Source: Microbacterium saccharophilum (lineage in GTDB: Bacteria > Actinomycetota > Actinomycetes > Actinomycetales > Microbacteriaceae). Taken from it: a stretch of DNA of 64,000 bases. Below are positions 57,540 to 64,000 of the stretch, piece by piece (within the stretch, counting starts at the first letter, position 1; every line of letters begins with the position of its first letter). The stretch covers positions 1 to 64,000 of the forward strand of contig NZ_BKAH01000009.1 in the NCBI RefSeq assembly GCF_007992455.1, read 5' to 3'. The translations under genes and the position numbers were made by a program. The notes beneath the pieces were generated by a model. That model was not told where the DNA came from and did no database searches. It worked only from the letters and a program-made list of their open reading frames with translations.

Positions 57540-57959
57540 GATGCCCTTCCACGCCGTCGTGCCGTCGGCCTCGATCTGCCGCTTCCACACCGGCAGCTCG
57601 CGCTTGACGGCCTCGATGACCTCGCGGCACACGGCGAAGGCCTCCGCCCGGTGCGGGGCGGCGACGGCGATGACGACGGCGGCGTCGCCGACGCTCAGCC
57701 GCCCGACGCGGTGACTGACGGCGACGATCGCCCCGGTCTCCCCGATCGCGCGCATCGCGATGCCGTGCAGCGTGGCCTCGGCGTCGGGATGGGCGGAGTA
57801 CTCCAGCGCCACCACGGCGCCCTGCGCGTCGGGGTCGTGGTCGCGGACCCGGCCGAGGAAGGTCGTGACGGCGCCGGCACGGTCATCGTCGACCGCCGCA
57901 AGGTGCGCGGCGAGATCGAGGGGCTCGTCGCCGATCCGGGCGAGGCGGACGGGGTTCAT
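57531..57959 (-). CDS. moaE: Molybdopterin synthase large subunit MoaE
   Basis: A 142-residue protein. VTTFLGRVRDHDPDAQGAVV, LEYSAHPDAEATL and SHRVGRLSVGDAAVVIAVAA, then KRELPVWKRQIEADGTTAWK are the MoaE motifs; the last holds the active-site Lys. It pairs with MoaD to add the dithiolene sulfurs to cPMP. The ATG overlaps the mog stop (ATGA). It is transcribed convergently to moaD. Confidence 0.95.
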   Translation of the reverse strand: MNPVRLARIGDEPLDLAAHLAAVDDDRAGAVTTFLGRVRDHDPDAQGAVVALEYSAHPDAEATLHGIAMRAIGETGAIVAVSHRVGRLSVGDAAVVIAVAAPHRAEAFAVCREVIEAVKRELPVWKRQIEADGTTAWKGIGG

Positions 57960-58435
57960 GCGTGGTCCTCCCCCGCGAGCTGACCGATCGTGTGCGCGGC
58001 GACCTCGACGATAAGGGGCATGCCGGATGCCACGGCCCGGGGCGAGCCCGGCAGGTTGACGATGAGCGCGCCGGATGCCACGCCCGCAAGGCCCCGGGAC
58101 AGCAGGGCGGTCGCCTTCTCCGTCGCGCCGCGACGCCGGAGCTCCTCCGCGATCCCCGGCACGTCTCGCTCGAGCACCCGGGCGGTGCCTTCCGGCGTCC
58201 GGTCGCGCGGTCCCACCCCGGTGCCGCCCGTCGTGACGATGAGGTGGGCGCCGCGGGCGAGGGCGTCACGCAGCGCCTGCTCGACGGCATCCGCCCCGTC
58301 CGGGACGATGACGGCGTCACCGCACGCATAGCCGGCGTCGCGCAGCGCCGCCACGGCGACGGGGCCGGCGGCATCCTCCCGCTGCCCCGACGCGGAGCGG
58401 TCGGACACGGTGATCACGACGGCGGTGCGGCTCAT
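57956..58435 (-). CDS. mog: Molybdopterin adenylyltransferase (Mog/MoaB family)
   Basis: A 159-residue protein. VVITVSDRSASGQREDAAGP, the LIVTTGGTGVGPRDRTPEGT loop and LIVNLPGSPRAVASGM are the MPT-binding blocks of Mog/MoaB. It adenylates molybdopterin before MoeA inserts molybdenum. TACCCT 6 bases before the ATG indicates a leaderless mog-moaE message. The name moaB is used for the same family in many actinobacteria. Confidence 0.93.
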   Translation of the reverse strand: MSRTAVVITVSDRSASGQREDAAGPVAVAALRDAGYACGDAVIVPDGADAVEQALRDALARGAHLIVTTGGTGVGPRDRTPEGTARVLERDVPGIAEELRRRGATEKATALLSRGLAGVASGALIVNLPGSPRAVASGMPLIVEVAAHTIGQLAGEDHA

Positions 58436-58439
58436 CCCT

Positions 58440-59993
58440 TCAGGGTAGTTCCGCGGGGGACGTGCGCACGTCGGCCTCGGCGGCCGCCGTGATGCGGTTC
58501 GCCATGCCGCGGAACACGAACCCGTGGAACGGCAGCACCGCCAGCCAGTACAGGCGGCCGGCGAGTCCGCGCGGGAAGAACACGGCGCGCTGGTCGTAGC
58601 GGGAGCCGGTGCCGTCGGGTTCGACCTGCAGGTCGAGCCACGCGAGACCCGGCACCTTCATCTCCGCCCGCAGGCGCAAGAGGCGCCCGGGCTCCACGGC
58701 CTCGACGCGCCAGAAGTCGATGGCATCGCCGACGGCGACGCGGGTGCGGCTGCGCCGGCCGCGCCGGAGGCCGACGCCGCCGACGAGCCGGTCCATCCAC
58801 CCCCGGATGGCCCACAGGATCGGCGAGGAGTACCAGCCGTTCTCACCGCCGATGCCGGCGATGACGGCCCACAGCCGCTCCGGCGAGGCGGACGTGCCGG
58901 CGGTGCGCACGTCGGTGAAGACGGTGCGGCCCGCCCACTCCGGATCGCTCGGTAGCGGATCGCTCGGCAGCTGCGCGAACTCGGTGTCCTGCCAGCTGGT
59001 CTCGATCGCGTCGCCGTCCACCCGGCCGAGCGCGAGCGCCACCGCGCGGCGGTACGGGGTGAGTCCGCCCTCGGGTTGCGGGATGATCGCGTCGACGTCG
59101 TGGTCGTCCATGACGCATTCGTTCTGCAGCGAGGCGATGAGCGGGCGGGCGATCGCGCGGGGCACGGGGGTGACGAGGTTCACCCAGTGCGAGGCGAGAC
59201 CCGGCGTGAGGACGGGGAGCGCCGCGATGGCGCGCTGCGGGAGTCCCGCCTCGACGGCGTACCCGTTCATCATCTGGCCGTAGCGCAGCACATCCGGTCC
59301 GCCGATGTCGGCGGCCCGGTTGACGTCGGGGTCGACGCGCGCGGCGCCCAGGAGGTAGTGCAGCACGTCGCGGACGGCGATCGGCTGGATGTGGTTGCGC
59401 ACCCACTTCGGCGCCGGCATGTACGGCAGCACCTCGGTGAGATGGCGGATCATCTCGAACGATGCCGAGCCGGAACCGATCACGACGCCGGCCTGGAGGA
59501 CGAGGCTCGGGACGCCGCTCTGCAGGAACACCTCGCCCACGTGCACGCGGGAGCGCAGGTGCGGGGAGAGCTCGCCGGTGCTCGGATGCAGGCCGCCGAG
59601 GTACACGATCCGCGCGACGCCGGCCTCGGCGGCCGCGCCCGCGACGGTCCTGGCGGCACGGAGGTCGGCGGCCTCGAAGTCGGCGCCGGCCGCCATCGAG
59701 TGGATGAGGTAGTACAGCACGTCGACGTCCGCGACGGCGGCGGTCACGGCATCCCGGTCGTCGGCGGAACCCTCGACGACCTCCACGTCGTCGCCCCACT
59801 CGAAGGCGGAGATGCGCGCGGCGTCGCGTGCGAGCACCCGCACGCGGTAGCCGGCGTTGCGCAGGCGCGGCACGAGGCGACCGCCGATGTACCCGGTGGC
59901 GCCGAGGACGAGCGCGCGCGGCGCCTCGCCGTCCGGGCGCGGGATCGCGCGGAGGGCCGTTTCGCGGCCGGTCGGGATCGAGGGTTCGCTCAT
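58440..59993 (-). CDS. NAD(P)-binding atypical SDR with C-terminal DUF2867 domain
   Basis: A 517-residue two-domain protein. Residues about 25-330 are an atypical SDR: ALVLGATGYIGGRLVPRLRN (T-G-Y-I-G-G loop), LYYLIHSMAAG, RIVYLGGLHPS and VVIGSGSASFEMIRHLTEVL. Residues about 345-517 are a DUF2867 (START-like) domain (WAVIAGIGGENGWYSSPILW and the end FHGFVFRGMANRI). The combination is common in actinobacteria and of unknown function. TAGCGT lies 6 bases before the ATG. The protein sits between mog-moaE and the molybdoenzyme gene on the same strand, but a link to the cofactor is not shown. Confidence 0.87.
   Translation of the reverse strand: MSEPSIPTGRETALRAIPRPDGEAPRALVLGATGYIGGRLVPRLRNAGYRVRVLARDAARISAFEWGDDVEVVEGSADDRDAVTAAVADVDVLYYLIHSMAAGADFEAADLRAARTVAGAAAEAGVARIVYLGGLHPSTGELSPHLRSRVHVGEVFLQSGVPSLVLQAGVVIGSGSASFEMIRHLTEVLPYMPAPKWVRNHIQPIAVRDVLHYLLGAARVDPDVNRAADIGGPDVLRYGQMMNGYAVEAGLPQRAIAALPVLTPGLASHWVNLVTPVPRAIARPLIASLQNECVMDDHDVDAIIPQPEGGLTPYRRAVALALGRVDGDAIETSWQDTEFAQLPSDPLPSDPEWAGRTVFTDVRTAGTSASPERLWAVIAGIGGENGWYSSPILWAIRGWMDRLVGGVGLRRGRRSRTRVAVGDAIDFWRVEAVEPGRLLRLRAEMKVPGLAWLDLQVEPDGTGSRYDQRAVFFPRGLAGRLYWLAVLPFHGFVFRGMANRITAAAEADVRTSPAELP
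58442..58447 (-). promoter_or_regulatory. Probable -10 element, leaderless mog-moaE operon
   Basis: TACCCT on the minus strand ends 6 bases before the ATG at 58435. It overlaps the 3' end of the upstream SDR gene (stop at 58440-58442). Confidence 0.55.
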
Positions 59994-59999
59994 CCCGGC

Positions 60000-60005
60000 A
60001 CGCTA
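60000..60005 (-). promoter_or_regulatory. Probable -10 element, leaderless SDR-DUF2867 gene
   Basis: TAGCGT on the minus strand ends 6 bases before the ATG at 59993. Confidence 0.6.
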
Positions 60006-60061
60006 CGCGGGGTGGCTGGGATCGCGCAGGGTGTTGCGTCGCCGGCGCGCGGCGGGTATGC

Positions 60062-62368
60062 CTACGCCCGCCGCTCCAGTCGGACGATGACGGCCTTCGA
60101 CGTCGGCGTCCCCGAGACGTCGGCGACCGACTCGAGCGGCACGAGCACGTTGGTCTCCGGGTAGTACGCCGCCGCATTGCCCCGCGGGGTCGCGTACCGC
60201 ACGAGCCGGAACGCCTCGGCCCGCCGCTCCTCCAGCCCGCCCGCCCCGTGCCACTCGGAGACGAGGTCGACGACGTCCCCGTCCGCGAATCCCAGGCCCA
60301 TGATGTCGTCCGGGTGGATGAGGACGACGCGTCGCCCGCCGCGGATGCCGCGGTAGCGGTCGTCCTTGCCGTAGATCGTGGTGTTGTACTGGTCGTGCGA
60401 GCGCAGGGTCTGCAGCAGCAGGCGCCCCTCCGGGATCCGCGGGTACTCGAGCGGGTTCGCCGTGAACCGGGCCTTCCCGTCGACGGTCGCGAAGCGGCGT
60501 TCGTCGCGGGGGCCGTTGGGGAGGAAGAAGGTGCGACCCTTCTGGATGCGCCGGTCGTAGTCCTCGAACCCGGGGATCACGTTCTGGATGTGACCGCGGA
60601 TGCCGGCATAGTCGCCCTCGAGCGCCGCCCAGTCCGCGTGCGGGGCGGCGGGGTTCTCGGCGAAGACGAGGGCGCAGAGACGCGCGATGATGGCGACCTC
60701 GCTCAGCAGGCCCTCGGCCGGCGGCGCAAGGCGACCGCGGGAGGCGTGCACGGCGCCCATCGAGTCCTCCACCGTCACGCGCTGGTCGGTGCCGCCGCGG
60801 CGGTCGCGGTCGGTGCGGCCGAGCGTCGGCAGGATGATGGCGCGCCGGCCCGTGACGACGTGCGAGCGGTTGAGCTTCGTGGACACCTGGACCGTGAGGT
60901 CGATGCGCCCCATCCCCTCCTCCACGACGGCGGTGTCGGGGGTCGCGGAGACGAAGTTGCCGCCCATGCCCAGGAAGAAGCGCACGCGGCCCTCGCGCAT
61001 CGCGCGGATCGCCGCGACGGTGTCGTAGCCGTGTGCGCGGGGCGCGGCGAAGGAGAACTCGCGGTCGAGGGCGGCCAGGAACTCCTCGGACGGCTTCTCG
61101 TAGATGCCGACCGTCCGGTCGCCCTGGACGTTGGAGTGGCCACGCACCGGGCAGACGCCGGCGCCGGGCCGCCCGATGTTGCCCTGCAGCAGCAGCACGT
61201 TGACGACCTCGCGGAGGGTCGGGACGGAGTGCTTGTGCTGCGTGAGCCCCATGGCCCAGCAGACGATCGTCGAGCCGGAGCCGCGGACGATCTCCGCGAT
61301 GCGGCGGAGCTCGGCCTCGTCGATGCCGGTGGCCGCCTCCAGCTCGGGCCAGACGGCATCCGCCATCGCCTGCCGGTACGCGTCGATGCCGCTCGTGTAC
61401 TGCGCGATGAAGTCGTGGTCGAGGATCCCGCCGTCCCGCTCCTCCACCTCGAGCAGGTGCTTGCCGATCGCCTGGAACAGCGCCTGGTCGCCGCCGAGGC
61501 GGATCTGCACGAACTCGTCGGCGAGGGTCGTGCCGCCGAGCATCACGCCGCGGATGGTCTGCGGGTTGTCGAAGCGGATGAGGCCTGCTTCCGGCAGCGG
61601 GTTCACGGCGATGATCCTCGCCCCGCGCTGCTTGGCCTTCTCCAGCGCACCCAGCATGCGCGGATGGTTCGTGCCCGGGTTCTGCCCGGCGACGATCAGC
61701 AGGTCGGCGTCGTGGATGTCCTCGATGGAGACGGTGCCCTTGCCGATGCCGATGGTCTCGGTGAGCGCGGAGCCCGACGACTCGTGGCACATGTTGGAGC
61801 AGTCCGGCAGGTTGTTCGTGCCGAGGCCCCGCACGAGCAGCTGGTACAGGAACGCCGCTTCGTTCGAGGTGCGCCCCGACGTGTAGAACACCGCGTCGTC
61901 CGGGCTGTCGAGATCCTTCAGAGCGTCGGCGATCGTCGTCAGCGCGTCGTTCCAGGAGATCGGCCGGTAGTGGGTGGCGCCCTCTTCCAGGATGACGGGA
62001 TGCGTGAGCCGCCCCTGCTGGCCGAGCCACCAGTCGTCATGAGCGCGGAGCTCGTCGACCGAGTGCGCCGCGAAGAACTCCGGGGGAACGCGCCGCAGCG
62101 TCGCCTCCTCGGCGACGGCCTTCGCGCCGTTCTCGCAGAACTCGGCGAGGTGACGCTTGTTCTCCTCGGGCCACGCGCACCCGGGGCAGTCGAAGCCGTC
62201 CTTCTGGTTGACGCGCAGCAGCGTCTCCACACTGCGCGTGATGCCCATCTGCTCCTGCGAGATCTGCAGGGCGTGCAGCACGGCGGGGACGCCGACCGCG
62301 TGGTCTGCGGGGGATGTGACCCGCAGCTGCCGCTCGTCGATGTCGGTGGTCGGGGCTTTCCTCACCAT
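60062..62368 (-). CDS. FdhF/YdeP-family molybdopterin oxidoreductase
   Basis: A 768-residue enzyme of the bis-MGD family. The likely Mo ligand is C194 in NLPDCSNMCHESSG, followed by H195, at the place where E. coli FdhF has selenocysteine-His; the codon here is an ordinary Cys. At the N-terminus FDCPGCAWPE (C61, C64) and C78 in AEFCENG may hold an Fe-S cluster or its remnant. GQNPGTNHPRM, GNIGRPGAGVCPVRGHSNVQ and the end domain (LIHPDDIMGLGFADGDVVDL) are typical. No beta or membrane subunits are adjacent, so its electron partner is unknown. It is the only molybdoenzyme in the window and the likely client of FdhD and the cofactor genes. A leaderless promoter precedes it. Confidence 0.9.
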   Translation of the reverse strand: MVRKAPTTDIDERQLRVTSPADHAVGVPAVLHALQISQEQMGITRSVETLLRVNQKDGFDCPGCAWPEENKRHLAEFCENGAKAVAEEATLRRVPPEFFAAHSVDELRAHDDWWLGQQGRLTHPVILEEGATHYRPISWNDALTTIADALKDLDSPDDAVFYTSGRTSNEAAFLYQLLVRGLGTNNLPDCSNMCHESSGSALTETIGIGKGTVSIEDIHDADLLIVAGQNPGTNHPRMLGALEKAKQRGARIIAVNPLPEAGLIRFDNPQTIRGVMLGGTTLADEFVQIRLGGDQALFQAIGKHLLEVEERDGGILDHDFIAQYTSGIDAYRQAMADAVWPELEAATGIDEAELRRIAEIVRGSGSTIVCWAMGLTQHKHSVPTLREVVNVLLLQGNIGRPGAGVCPVRGHSNVQGDRTVGIYEKPSEEFLAALDREFSFAAPRAHGYDTVAAIRAMREGRVRFFLGMGGNFVSATPDTAVVEEGMGRIDLTVQVSTKLNRSHVVTGRRAIILPTLGRTDRDRRGGTDQRVTVEDSMGAVHASRGRLAPPAEGLLSEVAIIARLCALVFAENPAAPHADWAALEGDYAGIRGHIQNVIPGFEDYDRRIQKGRTFFLPNGPRDERRFATVDGKARFTANPLEYPRIPEGRLLLQTLRSHDQYNTTIYGKDDRYRGIRGGRRVVLIHPDDIMGLGFADGDVVDLVSEWHGAGGLEERRAEAFRLVRYATPRGNAAAYYPETNVLVPLESVADVSGTPTSKAVIVRLERRA

Positions 62369-62374
62369 GGCTCG

Positions 62375-62380
62375 ATCGTA
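62375..62380 (-). promoter_or_regulatory. Probable -10 element, leaderless molybdoenzyme gene
   Basis: TACGAT on the minus strand ends 6 bases before the ATG at 62368, within the 22-bp gap after the HerA-like gene. Confidence 0.55.
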
Positions 62381-62390
62381 CGCTGGCCGG

Positions 62391-64000
62391 TCAGCGCCGG
62401 CCGGTGCCGAAGACGCCGCGGATGACGCTCGTGAGGATCGTCTGCGTCGCCTTGGAGCCGAGGATCTGGTCGATGGGCGACTTCTCCGTGCGACGCGTCG
62501 TCCGGGTGGTTCGCGACGTGCCGCCGGCGGCCTTGAGGAGCCGGTCGTACTCCTTCTGCCGCTCTTTCGCCTCGCGGTCGAGCTGCTTCTGGATAGCCGC
62601 CTGCTGCGTGGCGAACTCGGCATCCGCCTTCGCCTTCTCCAGTGCCGCCTGCTCGGCGGCGGCCGCCTGCTCCGCCGCGTGCATCTTCGCCGTGAGGATC
62701 TCGCGGGCGGACTCCCGGTCGATCGGCGTCCCGTACTTCGCCAGCAGCGGCGAGGCCTTGACGGCGCGCTCGATGTCGGGGTCGGGGGTCGGCGACATGA
62801 GTCCCTGCGGCGCGCGCAGCCTCGTCCAGGCGACGGGTGTCGGGGCGCCCTTCTCGCTCATGACGGTGACGATGGCCTCGCCGGTGCCGAGCTCCTGCAG
62901 CGTGCGCTCGAGGTCGTAGCCGGACTTCGGGTAGGTGCCGACGGTCGCGCGCAGCGCCTTCGCGTCGTCGGGGGTGAAGGCGCGGAGCGCGTGCTGGACA
63001 CGCGAGCCGAGCTGCCCGAGCACGTCGGAGGGGACGTCCTTCGGCGTCTGGGTCACGAAGAAGACGCCGACGCCCTTGGACCGGATGAGGCGGACGGTCT
63101 GCACGATCGCGGACAGGAAGTCCTTCGACGCGTCCGTGAACAGCAGGTGCGCCTCGTCGAAGAAGAACACGAGCTTGGGCTTGTCGGCATCCCCCACCTC
63201 GGGGAGGATCTCGAACAGTTCGGCCAGCAGGTACATGAGGAACGTCGAGAAGAGGGCGGGCTTGTCGGCGACCCCGGGGACCTCCAGCAACGAGATGATG
63301 CCGCGCCCGTCGGCCGCGGTGCGGAGGAAGTCGCGCACGTCGAACTCCGGCTCGCCGAAGAAGACGTCCGCGCCGTCGTCGGCGAAGGTGATGAGCTCGC
63401 GCAGGATGACGCCGGCCGTCGCCGATGACAGCCCCCCGAGGTCCTTCAGCTCGGGCTTGCCCTCGTCGCTCGTGAGGTAGCTCAGAACGGCGCGGAGGTC
63501 GGCGAGGTCGACGAGCGCCAGGCCGTTCTCATCGGCGTAGTGGAACACGAGGCCGAGGCTCGACTCCTGCGTCTCGTTGAGGCCCAGCACCTTGCTCAGC
63601 AGCAGTGGGCCGAACCCGGAGACGGTGGCGCGGACGGGCACGCCCTTGCCGATGCCGCCGAGGGCGAAGTACTCCGTCGCCGTGGCCTCCGGCTTCCAGT
63701 CCTGCCCGAGGGCCGCGGTGCGCGCCAGCAGCTTGTCGTTGGCGGTTCCCGGGGTCGCGACGCCCGACAGGTCGCCCTTGATGTCGGCGGCGAACACGGG
63801 GACGCCCTTCGCTGCGAGCTGCTCGGCGAGGCCCTGCAGCGTGCGGGTCTTGCCGGTGCCGGTGGCGCCGGCGACGAGGCCGTGCCGGTTCATCATGGCC
63901 AGGGGGATGCGGATCTGCGCCGTCGGGTCGGGATCACCGTTGACCAGCGCGCCGAGGTCGAGCGTCTCGGCCTCGAACGTGTAGCCCTTCACGATCGCCG
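62391..64000 (-). CDS. HerA/DUF853-type helicase-like ATPase (5' end outside the window)
   Basis: The visible 536 residues reach the window edge without a stop, and the true start probably lies beyond it because related proteins begin a few residues before AIVKGYTF. Walker A is VAGATGTGKTRTLQGLAEQL, Walker B VFFFDEAHLLF, and VFFVTQTPKDVPSDVLGQLG is the sensor region. The C-terminal 110 residues are a coiled, Ala/Glu/Lys-rich segment followed by a basic tail. DUF853 proteins are hexameric FtsK/HerA-like ATPases with unclear substrates in bacteria. A GTG at 63992 would be the only start inside the window, but lacks a ribosome binding site that can be checked. Confidence 0.88.
   Translation of the reverse strand, partial: AIVKGYTFEAETLDLGALVNGDPDPTAQIRIPLAMMNRHGLVAGATGTGKTRTLQGLAEQLAAKGVPVFAADIKGDLSGVATPGTANDKLLARTAALGQDWKPEATATEYFALGGIGKGVPVRATVSGFGPLLLSKVLGLNETQESSLGLVFHYADENGLALVDLADLRAVLSYLTSDEGKPELKDLGGLSSATAGVILRELITFADDGADVFFGEPEFDVRDFLRTAADGRGIISLLEVPGVADKPALFSTFLMYLLAELFEILPEVGDADKPKLVFFFDEAHLLFTDASKDFLSAIVQTVRLIRSKGVGVFFVTQTPKDVPSDVLGQLGSRVQHALRAFTPDDAKALRATVGTYPKSGYDLERTLQELGTGEAIVTVMSEKGAPTPVAWTRLRAPQGLMSPTPDPDIERAVKASPLLAKYGTPIDRESAREILTAKMHAAEQAAAAEQAALEKAKADAEFATQQAAIQKQLDREAKERQKEYDRLLKAAGGTSRTTRTTRRTEKSPIDQILGSKATQTILTSVIRGVFGTGRR

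Noticed and set aside
60062-62368. Selenocysteine (in-frame TGA) in the molybdoenzyme
   Set aside because: The ligand position is a plain cysteine codon and the frame is uninterrupted.
1-64000. Insertion sequences, integrase, prophage or attachment sites
   Set aside because: No transposase, integrase or phage gene is seen, and the tRNA-Ser gene has no partial duplicate of its 3' end in its vicinity.

Overview
The window looks like a chromosomal segment of a high-GC actinobacterium of the family Microbacteriaceae, most likely Microbacterium or a close relative. The base composition is roughly 70% GC, and the content fits: a DUF222/13E12-type HNH protein, DUF427, DUF4395, DUF3054 and DUF6457 proteins, many GTG starts, four-base ATGA/GTGA gene overlaps, and many apparently leaderless genes. 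I see no rRNA, prophage, transposase or CRISPR array. The genus is inferred from gene content, not proven.

Layout. 0.1-20 kb is mostly single housekeeping or accessory genes on both strands: a dicarboxylate/amino acid symporter, tRNA-Ser(GGA), the 13E12 HNH protein, a lactonase-like propeller, a CPA1 antiporter, a serine hydrolase, a CoA-type Nudix hydrolase, a DHA2 efflux pump broken by a frameshift, an orphan PIN protein, an MFS transporter, a glycosyltransferase/EEP/membrane-protein operon, a stand-alone LigD-type polymerase and a lipoprotein. 20-27 kb holds a bifunctional nuclease, a flavin oxidase divergent from a LuxR-type regulator, an overlapping cyclase-like/alpha-glucosidase pair, DUF4395, and a DUF2975-XRE pair. 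27-41 kb holds an NYN protein, an M18 aminopeptidase, a small HNH protein, a YcaQ-like protein, a CueP-like lipoprotein, a GH15-SDR-SRPBCC stress-type operon, TrhO with a coding minisatellite, and redox enzymes including an SDR divergent from its likely TetR regulator.

41-62.4 kb is the most coherent part: a molybdenum cofactor island. It carries fdhD, moaA, a DNA-binding/molbindin protein with modABC, moeZ(moeB)-moeA-moaC-mobA-DUF6457-moaD, a convergent mog-moaE pair and one molybdoenzyme, an FdhF/YdeP-type oxidoreductase. A complete cytochrome bd set (cydABDC) sits inside it. Together these cover molybdate uptake, cofactor synthesis, nucleotide attachment, sulfuration and one visible client enzyme, beside a high-affinity terminal oxidase. 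The window ends inside a HerA/DUF853-type ATPase gene.

Two themes run across the window. First, more than twenty genes have a TANNNT-like hexamer ending exactly 6 (rarely 7) bases before the start codon, the geometry expected of leaderless mRNAs. Second, the heptamer GGATGCC/GGCATCC is far more frequent than composition predicts, in genes and between them. Non-coding structures of note are a 20-bp-period array upstream of the Nudix gene (8651-8765), a 74-bp element bounded by perfect 13-bp inverted repeats (50367-50440), paired dyads between the flavin oxidase and LuxR genes, and a perfect dyad between the SDR and TetR genes. I see no wholly new multi-gene system; the array, the 74-bp element, the GGATGCC motif and DUF6457 are the best leads.
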